Origin: Halichondria panicea
Taxonomy: Eukaryota; Porifera; Demospongiae; Suberitida; Halichondriidae
Direction of reading: 5' to 3'
Assembly: GCF_963675165.1 (NCBI RefSeq)
Contig: NC_087385.1
Location: forward strand, 2,542,501-2,606,500
DNA length: 64,000 nt
Shown: piece by piece, positions 10,559 through 22,635 of the stretch
Layout: every line of letters begins with the position of its first letter
How positions within the stretch are numbered: the stretch's first letter is position 1
Notes under the pieces: model-generated
What the model saw: only the letters and a program-made list of their open reading frames with translations
Told to the model about the DNA's origin: nothing
Databases searched by the model: none
Program-made: the position numbers and the translations under genes

Positions 10559-11899
10559 TTACTTCCAGGAACTGTTGCTAGAGAAGGGACGTTGGTTGGG
10601 GTTAGATTTGCTGAAACCAGTGGGCCAACCAAGAGGTGGTCCTCCAGGAGATTTGTCACTACTTATGCGACCTCCAGAGCTTCCGCCATATCCAACACTT
10701 AATTCACCCCCACTCCTTCCATATGCATAATCACGGGACTCGTAGCTAGAGGGCTGCCTGCCTTTGGGTGGGTAGGAGTCGCGATAGCCTCCTGTGCTCA
10801 ATTTTGGCGTAGGTGACAAAGGTGGGCTTGGGCGACTATAGAGGTGGTGGTCTCTGCGGTCAAAACTACCCCGATTGTAGTCTCTAGGTGGGGGTGAGTA
10901 GTCACGGCGACCTCGACGATCGTAGTAGTCAGAAGGTCGAGAATAGCGATCGTGAGACCGATAATAAGCAAGTTCTTTCTCCATTGCTAACAACCTACTG
11001 AGCTTGGTTTCTCTGTCTTTCAGATCATCAGCATATGAGCCCTTACTTTGCCCTTTGGATGCTGGTGGTGGTGATGCCCTCCTCCTGATTTCTGCAATTT
11101 GATCTTCTACTTCTTTATCTTAGGAAATGAATACAAACATAGTTATGTAAAGTGTAGGAGCAAGGTGAACAGCTATACCTAGAGGAATTACATCTATTAT
11201 AAACATTACTAGTAGTAAGATGATAGATACTACGTACATGTAGCAGCTGGCTAGACTACACATACACAATACATGAAGGAACTGTACACTGTAAAGTGTA
11301 CCTACGGGAGGATAAGATAACAGGTTGAAGAAGTAAACAAAGATATTAAGCTTCGCATTACATTTTGCTCCAGCTTTTTTTGCAGCTTGAGAGAACTCCA
11401 CATCTATTTAGGAAAAATGATGAAGGTAAAAAAAGTCATGTGTTATGTTATAAAACAAGAACAAGATTCAAGACTTCAAGACAGACTTACGAAGCCTAGA
11501 GCCATTGAGTACTCGATTATCCTCGCCAATTATAGCATTCTTGGCCTCTCGTTCGTTGTCAAGTTGAACAAAAGCAAATCCTTTGTGAATTGAAACACCC
11601 AAAACATTTCCATACCGGGAAAATGCCTTCCTCAACTCAGATCGGTTTATTCGATGATCAACATTTCCTACAAAGAGTCTAGCCTTTTGTAAGTCGGGGT
11701 GATTGCTAGTAGTATTAGTCCCTTCAGACTCGTAGAGTTTTTGTCGGTTAACAGGACTTCTACTCCTTGATCTCTTCCAAGAATCTCTGTTGTCACCTCT
11801 GGAGCTAGGGCTAGGGGGAGAGTCTTCTGTCGTCTTGATCTGTAAAGGAGGAGAGCCGTTCTGATAATCATCTACCACTACAATACTGTCCCCAGACAT
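10559..11899 (-). CDS. hnRNP C/RALY-type RRM protein with RS/RGG-rich tail
   Basis: Nuclear RNA-binding protein. Exons 11491-11899, 11362-11403 and 10559-11118 join in frame to 336 residues. A Ser/Pro/Arg-rich head (SWKRSRSRSPVNR) leads into one RRM of about 70 residues: RNP2 is RLFVGNV and RNP1 is KGFAFVQL. The segment VSIHKGFAFVQLDNEREAKN resembles the hnRNP C/RALY RRM, with GEDNRVLNG in place of their GEDGRMIAG. A short linker, a charged helix (KEVEDQIAEIRRRA) and a tail rich in RDY, SP and GG follow. The start is the ATG at 11899 (MSGDS); an upstream in-frame ATG at 11971 is possible. The subfamily is uncertain. A related RRM starts NCOA5 on the other side of MED10. Confidence 0.75.
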
Positions 11900-12173
11900 T
11901 CTCTTGTCAAGCCTACGAGTACGAGTACAAGTAAGAAGAAGAAGGTGAACTTGAATCAAGCTTTCGATCAATTTTCACGTGATGCTAAATGTCACGTGTA
12001 CGAAACCAGAGACGGTGTGCCACAGTAGCAGCCACACCCCAACGCAAATTGCTAATTGTTTCTAATAAAAGCGCCGTTTAACTGAGTACCTCGTGAACCC
12101 GGCCTGCATGCTGTCTACGTCTAGTAGTATATAGTCTGCTCTATATATATATACCTGTGTCTGTCAATTTAAT
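11900..12173. promoter_or_regulatory. Shared RRM gene/MED10 bidirectional promoter region
   Basis: 274 bp between divergent start codons. It includes cacgtg E-box-like sites near 11976 and 11993. Inferred from layout. Confidence 0.35.
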
Positions 12174-15100
12174 ATGGCAACTGGATCTTCTGACCATCCA
12201 TCTAGCAAGACTGAAGTCCTGCAATACCAGCTGGAAAGTTTCATTGAGAATTTGAGAACTATTGGTGTGATAGCAGGAGATTTTCAACAGCATGGACAAA
12301 ATAACTTCAATGAGAAGCTGTAAGTACGTGTTAAAATGTATTAACTACCGTATACATGTACCGTATAGCGGGTAAGTTTCGTGGGGTAAAAAATTCGTTC
12401 AACTTGAGAAATGGTAGTTTTCGTGAGTAAAAATTTCGTTTAGTCTCGTGGCTGTACAGCATTCCTACATTCAGATAAACCACGCCTACGATAAAATTTC
12501 GTGGAGGTCAGCCTGCCCACGAAAATAACGAATATTTTACCCCACGAAAATTACCCGCTATATGGTAGTAGTTATTTTCAAGGATTGACCTCAAACCTCA
12601 AAAATGCATGCACTTCATGTCAAACTAATGCTACCGCGTACCGGGGATAGGCATGATCTAATCCCATATGTTTGAGCCAGAGGAGGTCGGACACCACTTG
12701 ACCTTTCTGCTAATTACCGTAATATCTCGATTTAAGGCGACCCTCCTAATATGCGACACCCTGGAGCTTCAGCAATTTTTTGACCTCTAAAAATCGCAAC
12801 AGCTGCGTTGACAATTATTTTTTAATGTCGCGTTCTAAATAGAGGTAAATGTAGCCACTCCCTAGCCTCGATTGTAGCCCACTGGAAAATTAGTATTTTT
12901 AAGCGGCCTGAAATCGAGGCAAGTAGACTCTGTAGAGTTACCTCTAATTAAATGTAACCCTCTAAATATGCGACAGAAAAACTTCAATATAACTTTTCAA
13001 CCTCCAAAAAAGCGACCTCTGGTTTCATAATTATTAAAAAATGTCGCTTTAAATCGAGGTCTTACGGTATGACCTTTTATAATTACTACCCACGCTCTGC
13101 TAGATCCGCCCAACTAGCACAATAGTAGTTCAGTAAGACGCTCCATCTCCTCATTTGCTCCTCCTACTAATAACGTGAAAATAGTGTTGTGACATGCCCA
13201 CTTGGTGAGCTACGTGTAGTAAAAATTGATTTTATCATTAATTTTATAGTTATACACTTTAGACTGCTTTTGGCTTACTGACGTGTAAACATACTAATTA
13301 TAGAGCGGTTCCATTGACTTCAAACATGGCTATTAAAAACAGTGTCAGATTAGTTTTACTCTCTTACCGAGAAAGCAATGTTAGCTAAGCAATCAAAACT
13401 CCTAGGCTATATATATTTTATATGGACGAGTGCTGCAGAAAAATGAGTTTCTGTTAATAATTATGTGAAGTAGTATACTGATTGCCTTAACTTAGTAGAT
13501 TTACATGTACTATGTAGTAGAGTAGTGATCATCACAGCAGCGAAACCTAGCGTAGTTAGCTTTCAAAGCAGGCACGATACGTGTGGTTAATCAACCATGT
13601 AAAAGTTGAGCATATGTACAAAACATGTACACACAACACATTATTGACAGGCTAGGGTTTGTTGTCAATCTTGAATTACTATTACTCGAACATAATTCTT
13701 TGAATTTGAATCAGTGAACATTATTTTATTTCAGAGGGAATATTGGGGTAAAGGACTACTGGCACAAGCTATACAGTGGAACCTCCATAAAACGAACACC
13801 ATTAGGGAACAGCCTTTTGGCCGTTATAGAGAGGTGGTCTTCCTTGGGAGGTTTCGATTGCCAGCTATGTATGTTCTGTGTTCTATGAGTCATTTCTTGC
13901 TGCAAATGAATCTTGGAGCTTTGCTAACTGCTCCTTTAGCTTATACAAGCTTTGAAAAGGCTGTAGAGACAAGCTACAGCTAGGTTTCACGATTGTGCAA
14001 AATAATGCTATCTCAGCAATAATTATCTGCTAATTCTGGGTTTGGCTGTTCATTCTGGGAGGTTATTTTCCATTGCTAAAGCTGGTTGGGGACTAGAAAG
14101 CTGCTCGTTATACGGATTAGAGAGGTAGTCGCTCCTGGGAGGTTGCTTTACATTGAGGTCATTGTAGTTTCAATCCAGATCTGAGCTCTTGGCCATTATA
14201 TAGCGTGTGGTTGCTCTTCGGACGGAGGTGGTTGTTAATGGAGAGGTTCCACTGTAAAATTGAGTGCGACAGTTAATCAATGAGACAATTATTTTAATCT
14301 TGATTCTCCATTGTCTGCGTGTAAGGAATTCATAACACAATCGTTACGAATATTCGAAGGAGATATATAATTATTTCGCTTTGTAATTTCTTCTCTACAG
14401 TATAGTATGTGGAAATATAAAATTTTGTGTAGCACCTTTTACTGTATTGATGTTTCAGCACCGTCTTTTACTACATTGGCTAGAGCGCCCTACATTGATT
14501 ATCGCTTGGCTTGCTCAGATAGCCCCGCGGGAAACTCTAATGTATTTTGAGGAAGGTACACCCCTTTCCTTTTTTCTTAATCCCCAAGTGTGTTTACGAT
14601 TCACTGCAGTATTTTATTCTTCACTTGGAGTGAAGTTTCATTGTCACAAACTAACTATTTTGTTCTTCATTCCACATACGTTTATGTAGTATAAGGTGAC
14701 TCAGAAGTTGTTTTGTTTGGATCAATCACCGAATAAAGGGAGGGATACATGAAGTTTTAGAATGAATGATTCTATTGGGGATGTCTATTGTTCCCCATTT
14801 GTGTTGCTCAGTTGTATTTTCTTGAATTGTGCGTATGTATTCTTCCAGGAATGGTGCCATTGAGAATATGCGACAATTAGATCGACTGAAAGATGAATAC
14901 TCTGATCTCCACGTACCCTTGGCAGTCTTAGAGTAAGTGGCAATGCTCGGTGTTACTATACTTTTAATGTTTTGTTGTTCCCTTACATGTAGGTATGTGG
15001 ATGAAGGCCGTAATCCTGAGCTGTTCACTAGACATCAGCTGGAAAGAACTCTTAGTGATCACATTGGAATACAAAAGAAAGTCCAGGCTTACAAGGTGAA

Positions 15101-16016
15101 TTCCCTAGTTATGCCTTGCTGCGCAATCGCAAGCGAGGTATACATTAGTGTGTTTGTGTGTCTGTGTAGACAGACTGCTACAGCTGCTCAAGGATCAATG
15201 AAGTGCAAGTAAGAGTTTCTATAGTCTTCTAGTTATGTTTTCATTTGGATTTGCAAAATAATGCTTCGTTCACTTGACTAGTTTTGCTTACTTGGAATAC
15301 CATTGCAGCCTTTTCAGAAGAGTGTGTAGAAAAACTTGTCAATGGAGTGTTGCTACTCTACTTAGTAGTCAGCTCTGCACTAGAACGCTAGCTATGTAGC
15401 TGCAAGAGTGAGAAGAGAGCAGAGAGCTGCAAGGCTCTGATGATGCAGCCATTCATTTAGACTTAGGACTTTTGGCATCGATCCTTTACAACAACAATCA
15501 TGGTCGATCATTACCCACTCTTTGAGTTTTCTCTGCGATTCTGGAATGCCAGCAAATGTATTAATGCAAAAATGTTCATCATTGATATAAGGTGTGTACA
15601 AAAGCTATTGCTATAATAGCTAGAGTCTTTATGTTATGTACTTTGAAACCTCCACCGAGGCATCAACACCCTTTGTAGTATCAGCAAGGGCGTATAAAAA
15701 GATAAAGAGCAAGCAACTAACTATCAACCCTACGTGTGAGCAAAAACTAAAGCCACAGACCGGATATACTATGTACTGTACATAAAAATCTGCTTTTCCA
15801 TCGCCTCCTTTAGTTTTTGCTCGCAAGCTGTTGCATGCCCTCTCTCTCTTTTACGCCCTTGGTACACCAGTACATGTCTTGATGATAATAATGCTTTCAC
15901 TGTGTTTTGTGCAGGACTTTCGAGAGCAATTGATACGTCAACTGGAACCAGTTTTTCCTGAAGAGATTCAAGCTTACGTAGCTGTGTCTGAATTTTCAAA
16001 AAAAGAACAAAGATAG
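12174..16016 (+). CDS. MED10: Mediator subunit 10
   Basis: Subunit of the Mediator middle module, linking activators to RNA polymerase II. Four exons, 12174-12319, 14849-14932, 14993-15095 and 15915-16016, sum in frame to 144 residues; human has 135. Signature segments are LESFIENLRTIGVIAGDFQ, LDRLKDEYSDLHVPLAVLE, YVDEGRNPELFTRHQLERTL and, in the last exon, QLEPVFPEEIQAY. Intron 1 (12320-14848) holds three separate MITEs. Intron 3 (15096-15914) holds a copy of the long CCTCGGTG element. Start ATG 12174 is the only one consistent with family length. The gene sits between two RRM genes. Confidence 0.93.
12361..12565. mobile_element. MITE, TIR CCGTATAGCGGGTAA, TA target
   Basis: Begins ccgtatagcgggtaagtttc, ends with the inverse ttacccgctatatgg, flanked by TA. 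The same family is at 23785-23945 and about 36453-36621. In MED10 intron 1. Confidence 0.8.
12717..13067. mobile_element. MITE, TIR CCGTAA..CTCGATTTAA, TA target
   Basis: Begins ccgtaatatctcgatttaag and ends ttaaatcgaggtcttacgg, with TA on both sides. Internal gcgacaccct and cctccaaaaaagcgacctct are shared with 17033-17361 and 8765-9090. Confidence 0.8.
13774..14254. mobile_element. Tc1/pogo-like MITE, TIR CAGTGGAACCTC
   Basis: Ends cagtggaacctcc and ggagaggttccactg, with TA duplicated at both sides. 481 bp, non-coding. The open frame starting at 13714 is made of this element. Confidence 0.75.
15115..15667. mobile_element. CCTCGGTG long MITE, reverse copy
   Basis: Reverse-orientation copy of the family at 49375-49857 and 62380-62946. 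Shared blocks include cttgcacttcattgatcctt, gcattattttgcaaatcc, ctagcgttctagtgcagagc and the end gatgcctcggtgg. In MED10 intron 3. Confidence 0.75.
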
Positions 16017-16234
16017 TGTCAAATGTTTCAGCCCCTCCCCCCCTATAATTATTATCTTCATCAATCATGTTTATAGTCTCTTTCTGTGCATACTAGATTA
16101 CGATGTTTACCCATGTTGAACACTCTTACTCTGTATTAATTCTTAGCATTAAAACAATGTGTACAGTGTACATGTCTTTTTTGCATGCGGCTAATAATTG
16201 AATGACATTCAGCTTGAGAGCACGTGGTGAAAAA

Positions 16235-19200
16235 ATGGCGGATAGCAAACAAGACAGTGTCAATGATAAAGTTAGCAGTTTTACAAGCAGCTCAGAGCCT
16301 AAGTTGATGAATTCCCGTGTTTTCATGGGGAACTTTCCTGCCGATGCAATGGCCAGACAGGAGGTCGAGGAGTTGTTTAAGGAGCATGGAAAGATCCTAG
16401 GCATATCCTTGCACAAAACATATGGCTTTGTGCAGTATGATCGAGTGGAAGATGCTAAGGCAGCAGTGGCAGCATGGAATGGCAAAAAGCTGAAAGGGCG
16501 AGTTCTGGGTGAGGTCTCTTGCCTTTGCTTGGCGCAAAGCTAATTTTATGCATTGAGTCACGCATAAAAAGTTTTGGCTGTACTGTAATTAATGTAATTA
16601 CAGCACTACCATAATTTAAGCGCCACGTCCCACGTCAGCATCAGCATAATTTTTTAGGTCCTAAAAAGTGCCAACCGTTGTTGGAATTATTTTTTATGGC
16701 GCTTATAATAAAAAAATGCTTAGACGATCATCCTGCATCTTTGACTTCCTTCACTTCTAAACAGTTGTCTAACCCATAGCTACAGTCAATGAATGTTGTT
16801 CACTAGTCACTTAGCTCTCAACGGTGCAGCTAGCAAGTGAAACTGAGCTAGACCATGCTCATTTTCTCACAAATTCTATACTAGCTGTTGACCGTAAGCG
16901 CCACCATAATTTAGGCACCAGCTTTGGCTGAACGCAATTTGTTGTGCTCTAAAGATGCGCCACTCAGAAGTGAAATTAATTTATTCTGGCGCTGTAATGA
17001 CGTCAATTATGATAGTTGTTCCCATTTATACCGTAAGACCTCGATTTAAAGCGACACTTTTTAATAATTACGAAGCCAGAGGTTGCTTCTTTTGGAGGTT
17101 GAAAAATTATATTGAAGTCCTGTTGTCGCATATTTAGAGGGTCGCGTCTAATTGGAGGTAATTTTACAGAGTCTACTTGCCTCGATTTCAGGCCACTTAA
17201 AAACACTGATTGGGCCACGAGTGGCTACATTTACCTCAATTTAGAACGCGACATGAACAAATAATTGTCAACGCAGCTGTCGCTATTTTAGAGGTCAGAA
17301 ATTTGCTGAAGCTCCTGGGTGTCGCATATTTGGAGGGTCGCCTTAAATCGAAGACTTACAGTACGCATCTGTTAGTTCTGTTAGTGTGTCGAGTGATTGG
17401 TGATTGTCTGTTTAAACTCTTGTTGTTGACACACCCACGCACCTCATCTTCCAGATGTTAACTTAGCCACAGAAAGACGAAAGGATTCCGATAGTAATTC
17501 TGAAACAAAGCGTCCCCGAGATCGAGATAGGGACAGGGACAGGGACAGAGACAGAGACAAGGACAGAGACTTTCCCCGGAGACGTCAAGGCAGCTTTGAC
17601 AGTGGGAGACATGAAAAATCAAGGTTTGTAATGCCGTTTACAATTGTGCATGTATATTGTGTTTGAAAATGGTTGCTAGGATTACCTCTTGACTACATGT
17701 ATATCGATTAATATAATAGCTCTATTTGAGGGTCAGCAAAAGAGCTATTTTATCAAAAGCGTCAAGTGATCCTACTTGGAGGATTAAACTGTTACGTACA
17801 TGTACTCTTACACTCCATATGTACAAGTACCTGGTGTTTTACCTACTACAGGTGGGTTCCCCCCAGACGGTCCCCCTCTCCTGGTAGGTTTGAGCATGAG
17901 ATGCGAATGAGGTTCATGGAGATAGATCGAATGAGAATGGCACCTAGACTCAGACCCCCTTTACCACCACCAATAATGGACCCACACTTCCTTCATGATA
18001 TTCCTATGCGTAATCCTTACCACCGGCCACGCGATGATCCCTTTGACGGTCATCGTGGGCATCGCGAAGAGTGGCTACCACCACCTATGCGTGATCTACC
18101 CCCTCGGCCGTTCCCCCGTTCCCCTCCCCTTCGACCCCGTGAGCCTCTGCCCCCTGACTGGGAGGATTATGGTCACCCAAGAGAAGAGAGAAGACCACTA
18201 CCTCCTGTACCGCCACGGCTGCCCTCACCACCCCCGAGGCCACAAGAGGACAATAGGCCTCCCGACATGCTGATTATTGTTGTTAATAAGCTACAAAAGT
18301 GAGTTTTCACATGTATGCGCAGCGCACACTTAGCAAAACTGCTAGATTGTGTGTCAGATTAGCCTTTTACACATACCTCGATCCTGTAGCAAAAAGGCCT
18401 GCTACTTACTGTTCCATGCATGTGCATGTAATTATGACTAAACATTTTCATGAGAATACAAATTCATTAGTCAACGTCCACAGAGCTAACTAGGTCAGAA
18501 TGTTAGTCTGATGGTTTTGTGCTACATTTCAAACACTGCAGCTCTTCCTGAGCCTTTGAAACCTCGAAGCTCGAGTGCTCTTCTGCAGCTTTCATTCTGT
18601 TCAGATGATGGTCATACAGGCTGTGCATGCAGAAGTTTCTTGAAGCAGAGTCTTTTTCTAGCATAGAGCTAAAAGCAGCTGAGACTGTACGTACAACAGA
18701 GGTGCTGCTACTAGACTACCCTATGACTAGAATATTTTGCTGGTGAAAAACCTTTGCGAACAAGCCAAATCAGCAGACTTTGCTATCTATACTTTTTGTT
18801 CTGGCAAAGATCGTTATGTCGTACAAGTACTGGTGTAGGTATTTGCAAAGTCGCATTTATATAGCGCGAAATTTTCGAGGCACTTAAATTTCGTGGAATG
18901 TATAAAGCATTTCGTTAAATGAATTTCGCGTTATTTGATCAAATGACGTTGTGTCTTAATCGTTCATGGACCTAATTTTCCATGGAAGATTGCTAATCCA
19001 CGAAAACAAAGCGAAAATTTCACAGTATACGGTTACAAACTTTGATCCTTGCAAAAAAACATTCTAGTAATACGTGTACTGTCTTAAATACGTGTTATGA
19101 GTAATGACAACACGTATGTAGTACGTCATTGTTTTTGCTGTTTGGGCTTCTGTGGACTGATTAGCTCTTGCGCAAGCAGTCAATACCGAGCCCTGTTGGT

Positions 19201-20730
19201 TGGTTATACCTAGCAGTAATTGAAGGCAGAAGTGGGCGTATGAATGTGGCTTGTACCATGTTTGCATTGTAAGCCCACTTACCTCACTACTTTTGAGTGT
19301 TTACATTAATTTTGTGTGAATTTATTTTAAGTAATCATGCATGTTCCCGAATACTGGAAACGCTGTAGCTACAATCAATACAGTAATACAGTTACTGTTA
19401 CACCTCTACAGGGACTATGCTGAGCATGTGAGGAACCTTTTCCAGGGACTACGTCTCTGCATCGAGGGGCTTCAACTTAGTCCCACCATGTCGCTAGCGG
19501 ATGCTCTAGACGAGGCTGCTCAGAGAGGCCTCCTTTATGTGGTCATCCTTTCCACTCAGAATGAGATGCACCGCTCGGTTACACTCACTATATTGCACGG
19601 CAGGAACCCACAGGGTAATGCTCTCTGTTGTTTGCTTCGGGACACTGATTGTTTTATACTATTACATGTTGGACTTACTGTTGTATATGAAAGACAGCAA
19701 CCAGGCTGTCAACTGTGGTGGGCTTTTACGTGCTGGTCCAAGTGTAAACTGAATCTGCCTAGCTACAATCCGTGACTAGCAGTAGCTTGTCTGCTTTTTT
19801 TTTGTCAGTATACAATGTGATGCTATCTCCTTACTAAGTCACTGTTTTAGCGAGGCAATCTCATCCATGACCAGACAGAGGTAGTCTTTATATGTACAAC
19901 CGTACAGTATGCATATTACGTGCAACTAGTAACTTTTACATGTATATAGCTGTTTTTTCAATTTGTTGATGGCTAACTTTTTTCTCTTTTTTCTCCCCAT
20001 TTTTCCAACTTTTTGATGACCATAGAACACAAGAATATGCCTTTGGATGATGCCTTAGGGCTAGTAGACAAAGATTATGAGCGCTATTGCCTAGACGTTC
20101 GTCAGGGGCATATTCCAGCTCGTACTGCAAGACCAGCAAAGGCAGACGTGTCTTCACTGCTCGGTAAAATGGCATCTGGTGAACAGCTTCGACCAGAGCA
20201 AATTGACATGGTCATTAATACTCTTCAGAGACAGAAAGAAGCCAGTGTCAATGAAATACATTCTCCTCGTCAAAACACCACCAGCATGATTCGACGACCC
20301 GAAGGTATTACATTGTAATTAGTGTATTGAAGTGCACAGTTGAATCATGTACATGTAATTGTTATGCATGTGTCCGTAAGTAAATTTTATAAAATTATTA
20401 TGGTGTGTTTGTGCTTTTTGAGGTCTAGCTTATACTCGGTGACTTCTCCTCATAATTATGTGTACATGTACTTCATTTCATGTTCATTAGTGTTACCGTT
20501 CTTTTTCCTCTCCAGCTCCATCGGCCTCCAAAGAGAGCATTGAAAGTCAGCAAGCTGATCTCCAAGCCAAGATACTCAGTCTCCTCGGCTCAAGTGCTGT
20601 TGTGCCCACTCTATCCAATAATCAAAGCCGCCTGCCGCAGAGGCCCACTAGGGGTGGTGGTGAATACTCCCAATTTACACACCCTCCAAGGCCAACTGGC
20701 GGCTATGCAAGACCTGGTCCTGGGTGGTAG
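16235..20730 (+). CDS. NCOA5: Nuclear receptor coactivator 5 with N-terminal RRM
   Basis: Nuclear coregulator and RNA-linked factor. Six exons, 16235-16508, 17455-17623, 17852-18298, 19412-19614, 20026-20304 and 20516-20730, join in frame to 528 residues. Residues about 27-95 form an RRM (RVFMGNF as RNP2, TYGFVQY as RNP1). A run of RD dipeptides at about 110-125 and a Pro/Arg-rich stretch follow. Then comes the NCOA5 core: MLIIVVNKLQKDYAEHVRNL, the LADALDEAAQRG region, NEMHRSVTLTILHG, EHKNMPLDDALGLVDKDYER, and a helix LRPEQIDMVINTLQRQKE. The C terminus has LQAKILSLLGSS. The human protein shares the core and the RD-rich part. Intron 1 contains a MITE at 17033-17361. Confidence 0.88.
17033..17361. 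mobile_element. MITE, TIR CCGTAAGACCTCGATTTAAA, TA target
   Basis: Begins ccgtaagacctcgatttaaa and ends cttaaatcgaagacttacag, flanked by TA. 329 bp in NCOA5 intron 1, same family as 12717-13067. Confidence 0.8.
18723..19075. mobile_element. Composite: ACTAGAATATTTTGC element invaded by a CCGTATA-type MITE
   Basis: Outer ends are ctagaatattttgc (about 18726) and gcaaaaaaacattctagta (about 19055), as in the intact copy at 25147-25333. An inner element with gcgcgaaattttcgaggcac and its inverse end tttcacagtatacgg lies at about 18853-19033. In NCOA5 intron 3. Confidence 0.65.
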
Positions 20731-20981
20731 CACTGGAACTGGATTCGTATATTGCTTCTCTCGTTGCTTACAGTGAATCATTAAACGTTGTTAAGAATAG
20801 AGTTGAGAATATTATTGTGTTCCTGTGAACAAAATACTTTGTGCATGATTGTATTCATAATTATAATTGACCCACTACCCACGTGTAGGTTTATAGTACT
20901 GGGCTCTAAATAAACATTTTCATCAGCGTGGTGGTACTCTCAATCTCATAGCTGGAAGGTATACCTGTACAGCACTACTTA

Positions 20982-22635
20982 ATGATAATGACAGTCCATC
21001 TACTGCTGAAGAGACTCCCAAGACATTTATGTAAGCAGAGAACATTTTTTGTATCAGAAGCACGCAATTTGATAAGAATCCAACCTGTGCATTGGTCTAC
21101 AAGACACTCGTTACACTGTTCTGGACTGTGTACAAATAGGCTGTACTCGACTGGTAACATACCAAGTGATCCTGAAATGTTCCGTGAGACTCCCACGTTC
21201 CCCCCAGAGTGGACCGATCCCTCGGCACAAGCACCGCTAGAAGCAAGTACACCCACAGTGACCGACATTGTTTCTGAAATCCCAGAGGTTGTTACCGGTA
21301 CGGTTGGTGGATATAGCCCTGTAGGTCTATTGCAAACAGCTCTTGAATTTTCCCACACATCTCTCCACTTGCCATGGTGGATAGCCATAGCTAGTGCAAC
21401 TGTTCTTATTCGGTTAGCAATTTTCCCCCTTGCTGTCAACATGCAAATCAATGCTGCAAAGATTGCCAACATAAACCCCCAGGCGCAGGAATTACACACG
21501 CAACTGACACATGCTAAAACAGCTGGAGACAAGAAAACTGAAGCTGAGCTTGGGATGAAGATACTTACGCTTTATCAGGATAATAATTGTCATCCTATCA
21601 AGATGTTTATGATGCCACTGGCTCAATTGCCTGTGTTCATATCATTCCTGATGGCGCTGCGAGGTATGGCTCAGCTACCTGTGGAGAGCATGAAAGCTGG
21701 TGGGATATTATGGTTTCAAGATCTCACTGTGCCTGATCCCACGTTTGCCCTACCCCTGATTGCATGTGCCACCTTCTTATGTAATATTGAGGTAAATTGC
21801 TCAATATAAATGTGTTACTAGAATGTTTTGCGAATTGGCCAAATCAGCAGAAATGTTTGGTAAATTGCTGTCAGTGTATATACCGTACATGTTTTGCGAA
21901 TTGGCCAAATCAGCAGAAAGTTTACACTTAACTTTTCGTTCAATAAAAGTAATGATATAAAATTCGCAAAACTCATCTAATATACAGTACCTCAACTTAA
22001 AACTGCATGGGATTTATCCGTGATTATAGCTTTACAACCACCAATTAGTTTGTTCCTGTAATGTACATGTGGTGCATCAATCCTAGGATATTATGCTAGG
22101 TGTCTCTAGAGGTTTGTTCATACTTCATCCGTTAGAATATGAGTTTCTAAGTATGTCTGCAATCCTAGGATATTATGCTAGGTGTCTCTAGAGGCTTGTT
22201 CATACTTCATCCGTTAGAATAATTATGAGTTTCTAAGTATGTCTGCTTTGTTTGCGTAGTGTGTTGTTGTTCACTGTTAACTACTTCCTCACTTAGCTCG
22301 GAGGTGAAGGTGGAGGAGATACTAGTAATGATATGTACAAGAAAGTAAAACTGTTCATGAGAGCTTCAGCCTTCCTGATATTACCAGTCTCTGTAACGTT
22401 TCCATCGGTAAGTTTTGTCTGCAGCTAGTACCAATAAAACAGTTGTAGAAAACTGTTACCATATCCACAATAGTGAGTACATTGTTTGTTGCTTATCATT
22501 GTGTTCCATTGCATGCAGGCTTTGTTTTGCTATTGGATTACTAACTCCCTCATCTCGACGGTTCAAATCTTAGTCTTCAAAATACCAGGAGTAAAAACTT
22601 CACTTGGTATTCCTAAAATTAACAAACGTTTGTAG
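20982..22635 (+). CDS. OXA1L: Mitochondrial inner membrane insertase OXA1
   Basis: YidC/Oxa1/Alb3 family insertase that threads mitochondrially made proteins into the inner membrane. Exons 20982-21791, 22297-22407 and 22519-22635 sum to 345 residues. A basic, hydroxylated N terminus (LLKRLPRHLCKQR) fits a mitochondrial import signal. Family landmarks are PVGLLQTALEFSH, the first core helix LPWWIAIASATVLIRLAIFP, the coiled hairpin NINPQAQELHTQLTHAK, KMFMMPLAQLPVFISFLMAL, ALPLIACATF and the final helix FCYWITNSLISTVQILVF. Human OXA1L is longer by a C-terminal ribosome-binding tail, which is short here. Intron 1 carries a tandem repeat and a small element. Confidence 0.92.
21818..21988. mobile_element. 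ACTAGAATRTTTTGC-type short element
   Basis: Starts tactagaatgttttgcgaat and contains a second internal copy of the unit tgttttgcgaattggccaaa. It ends near ttcgcaaaactc. Related to 25147-25333. In OXA1L intron 1. Confidence 0.55.
22078..22245. repeat. Two-copy tandem repeat, about 82-bp unit
   Basis: Units 22078-22159 and 22160-22245 are nearly identical (start caatcctaggatattatgct, end gtatgtctg). The second copy has a 4-bp insertion. In OXA1L intron 1. Confidence 0.9.

Noticed and set aside
13714-13983. Open reading frame of 89 codons
   Set aside because: Most of it is the left half of a pogo-like MITE in MED10 intron 1.
14937-15212. Plus-strand frame extending MED10 exon 3
   Set aside because: Only the exon part 14993-15095 is homologous; the rest is intron and repeat sequence.
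20975-21532. Long minus-strand frame opposite OXA1L
   Set aside because: Shadow of OXA1L exon 1 with no homology.
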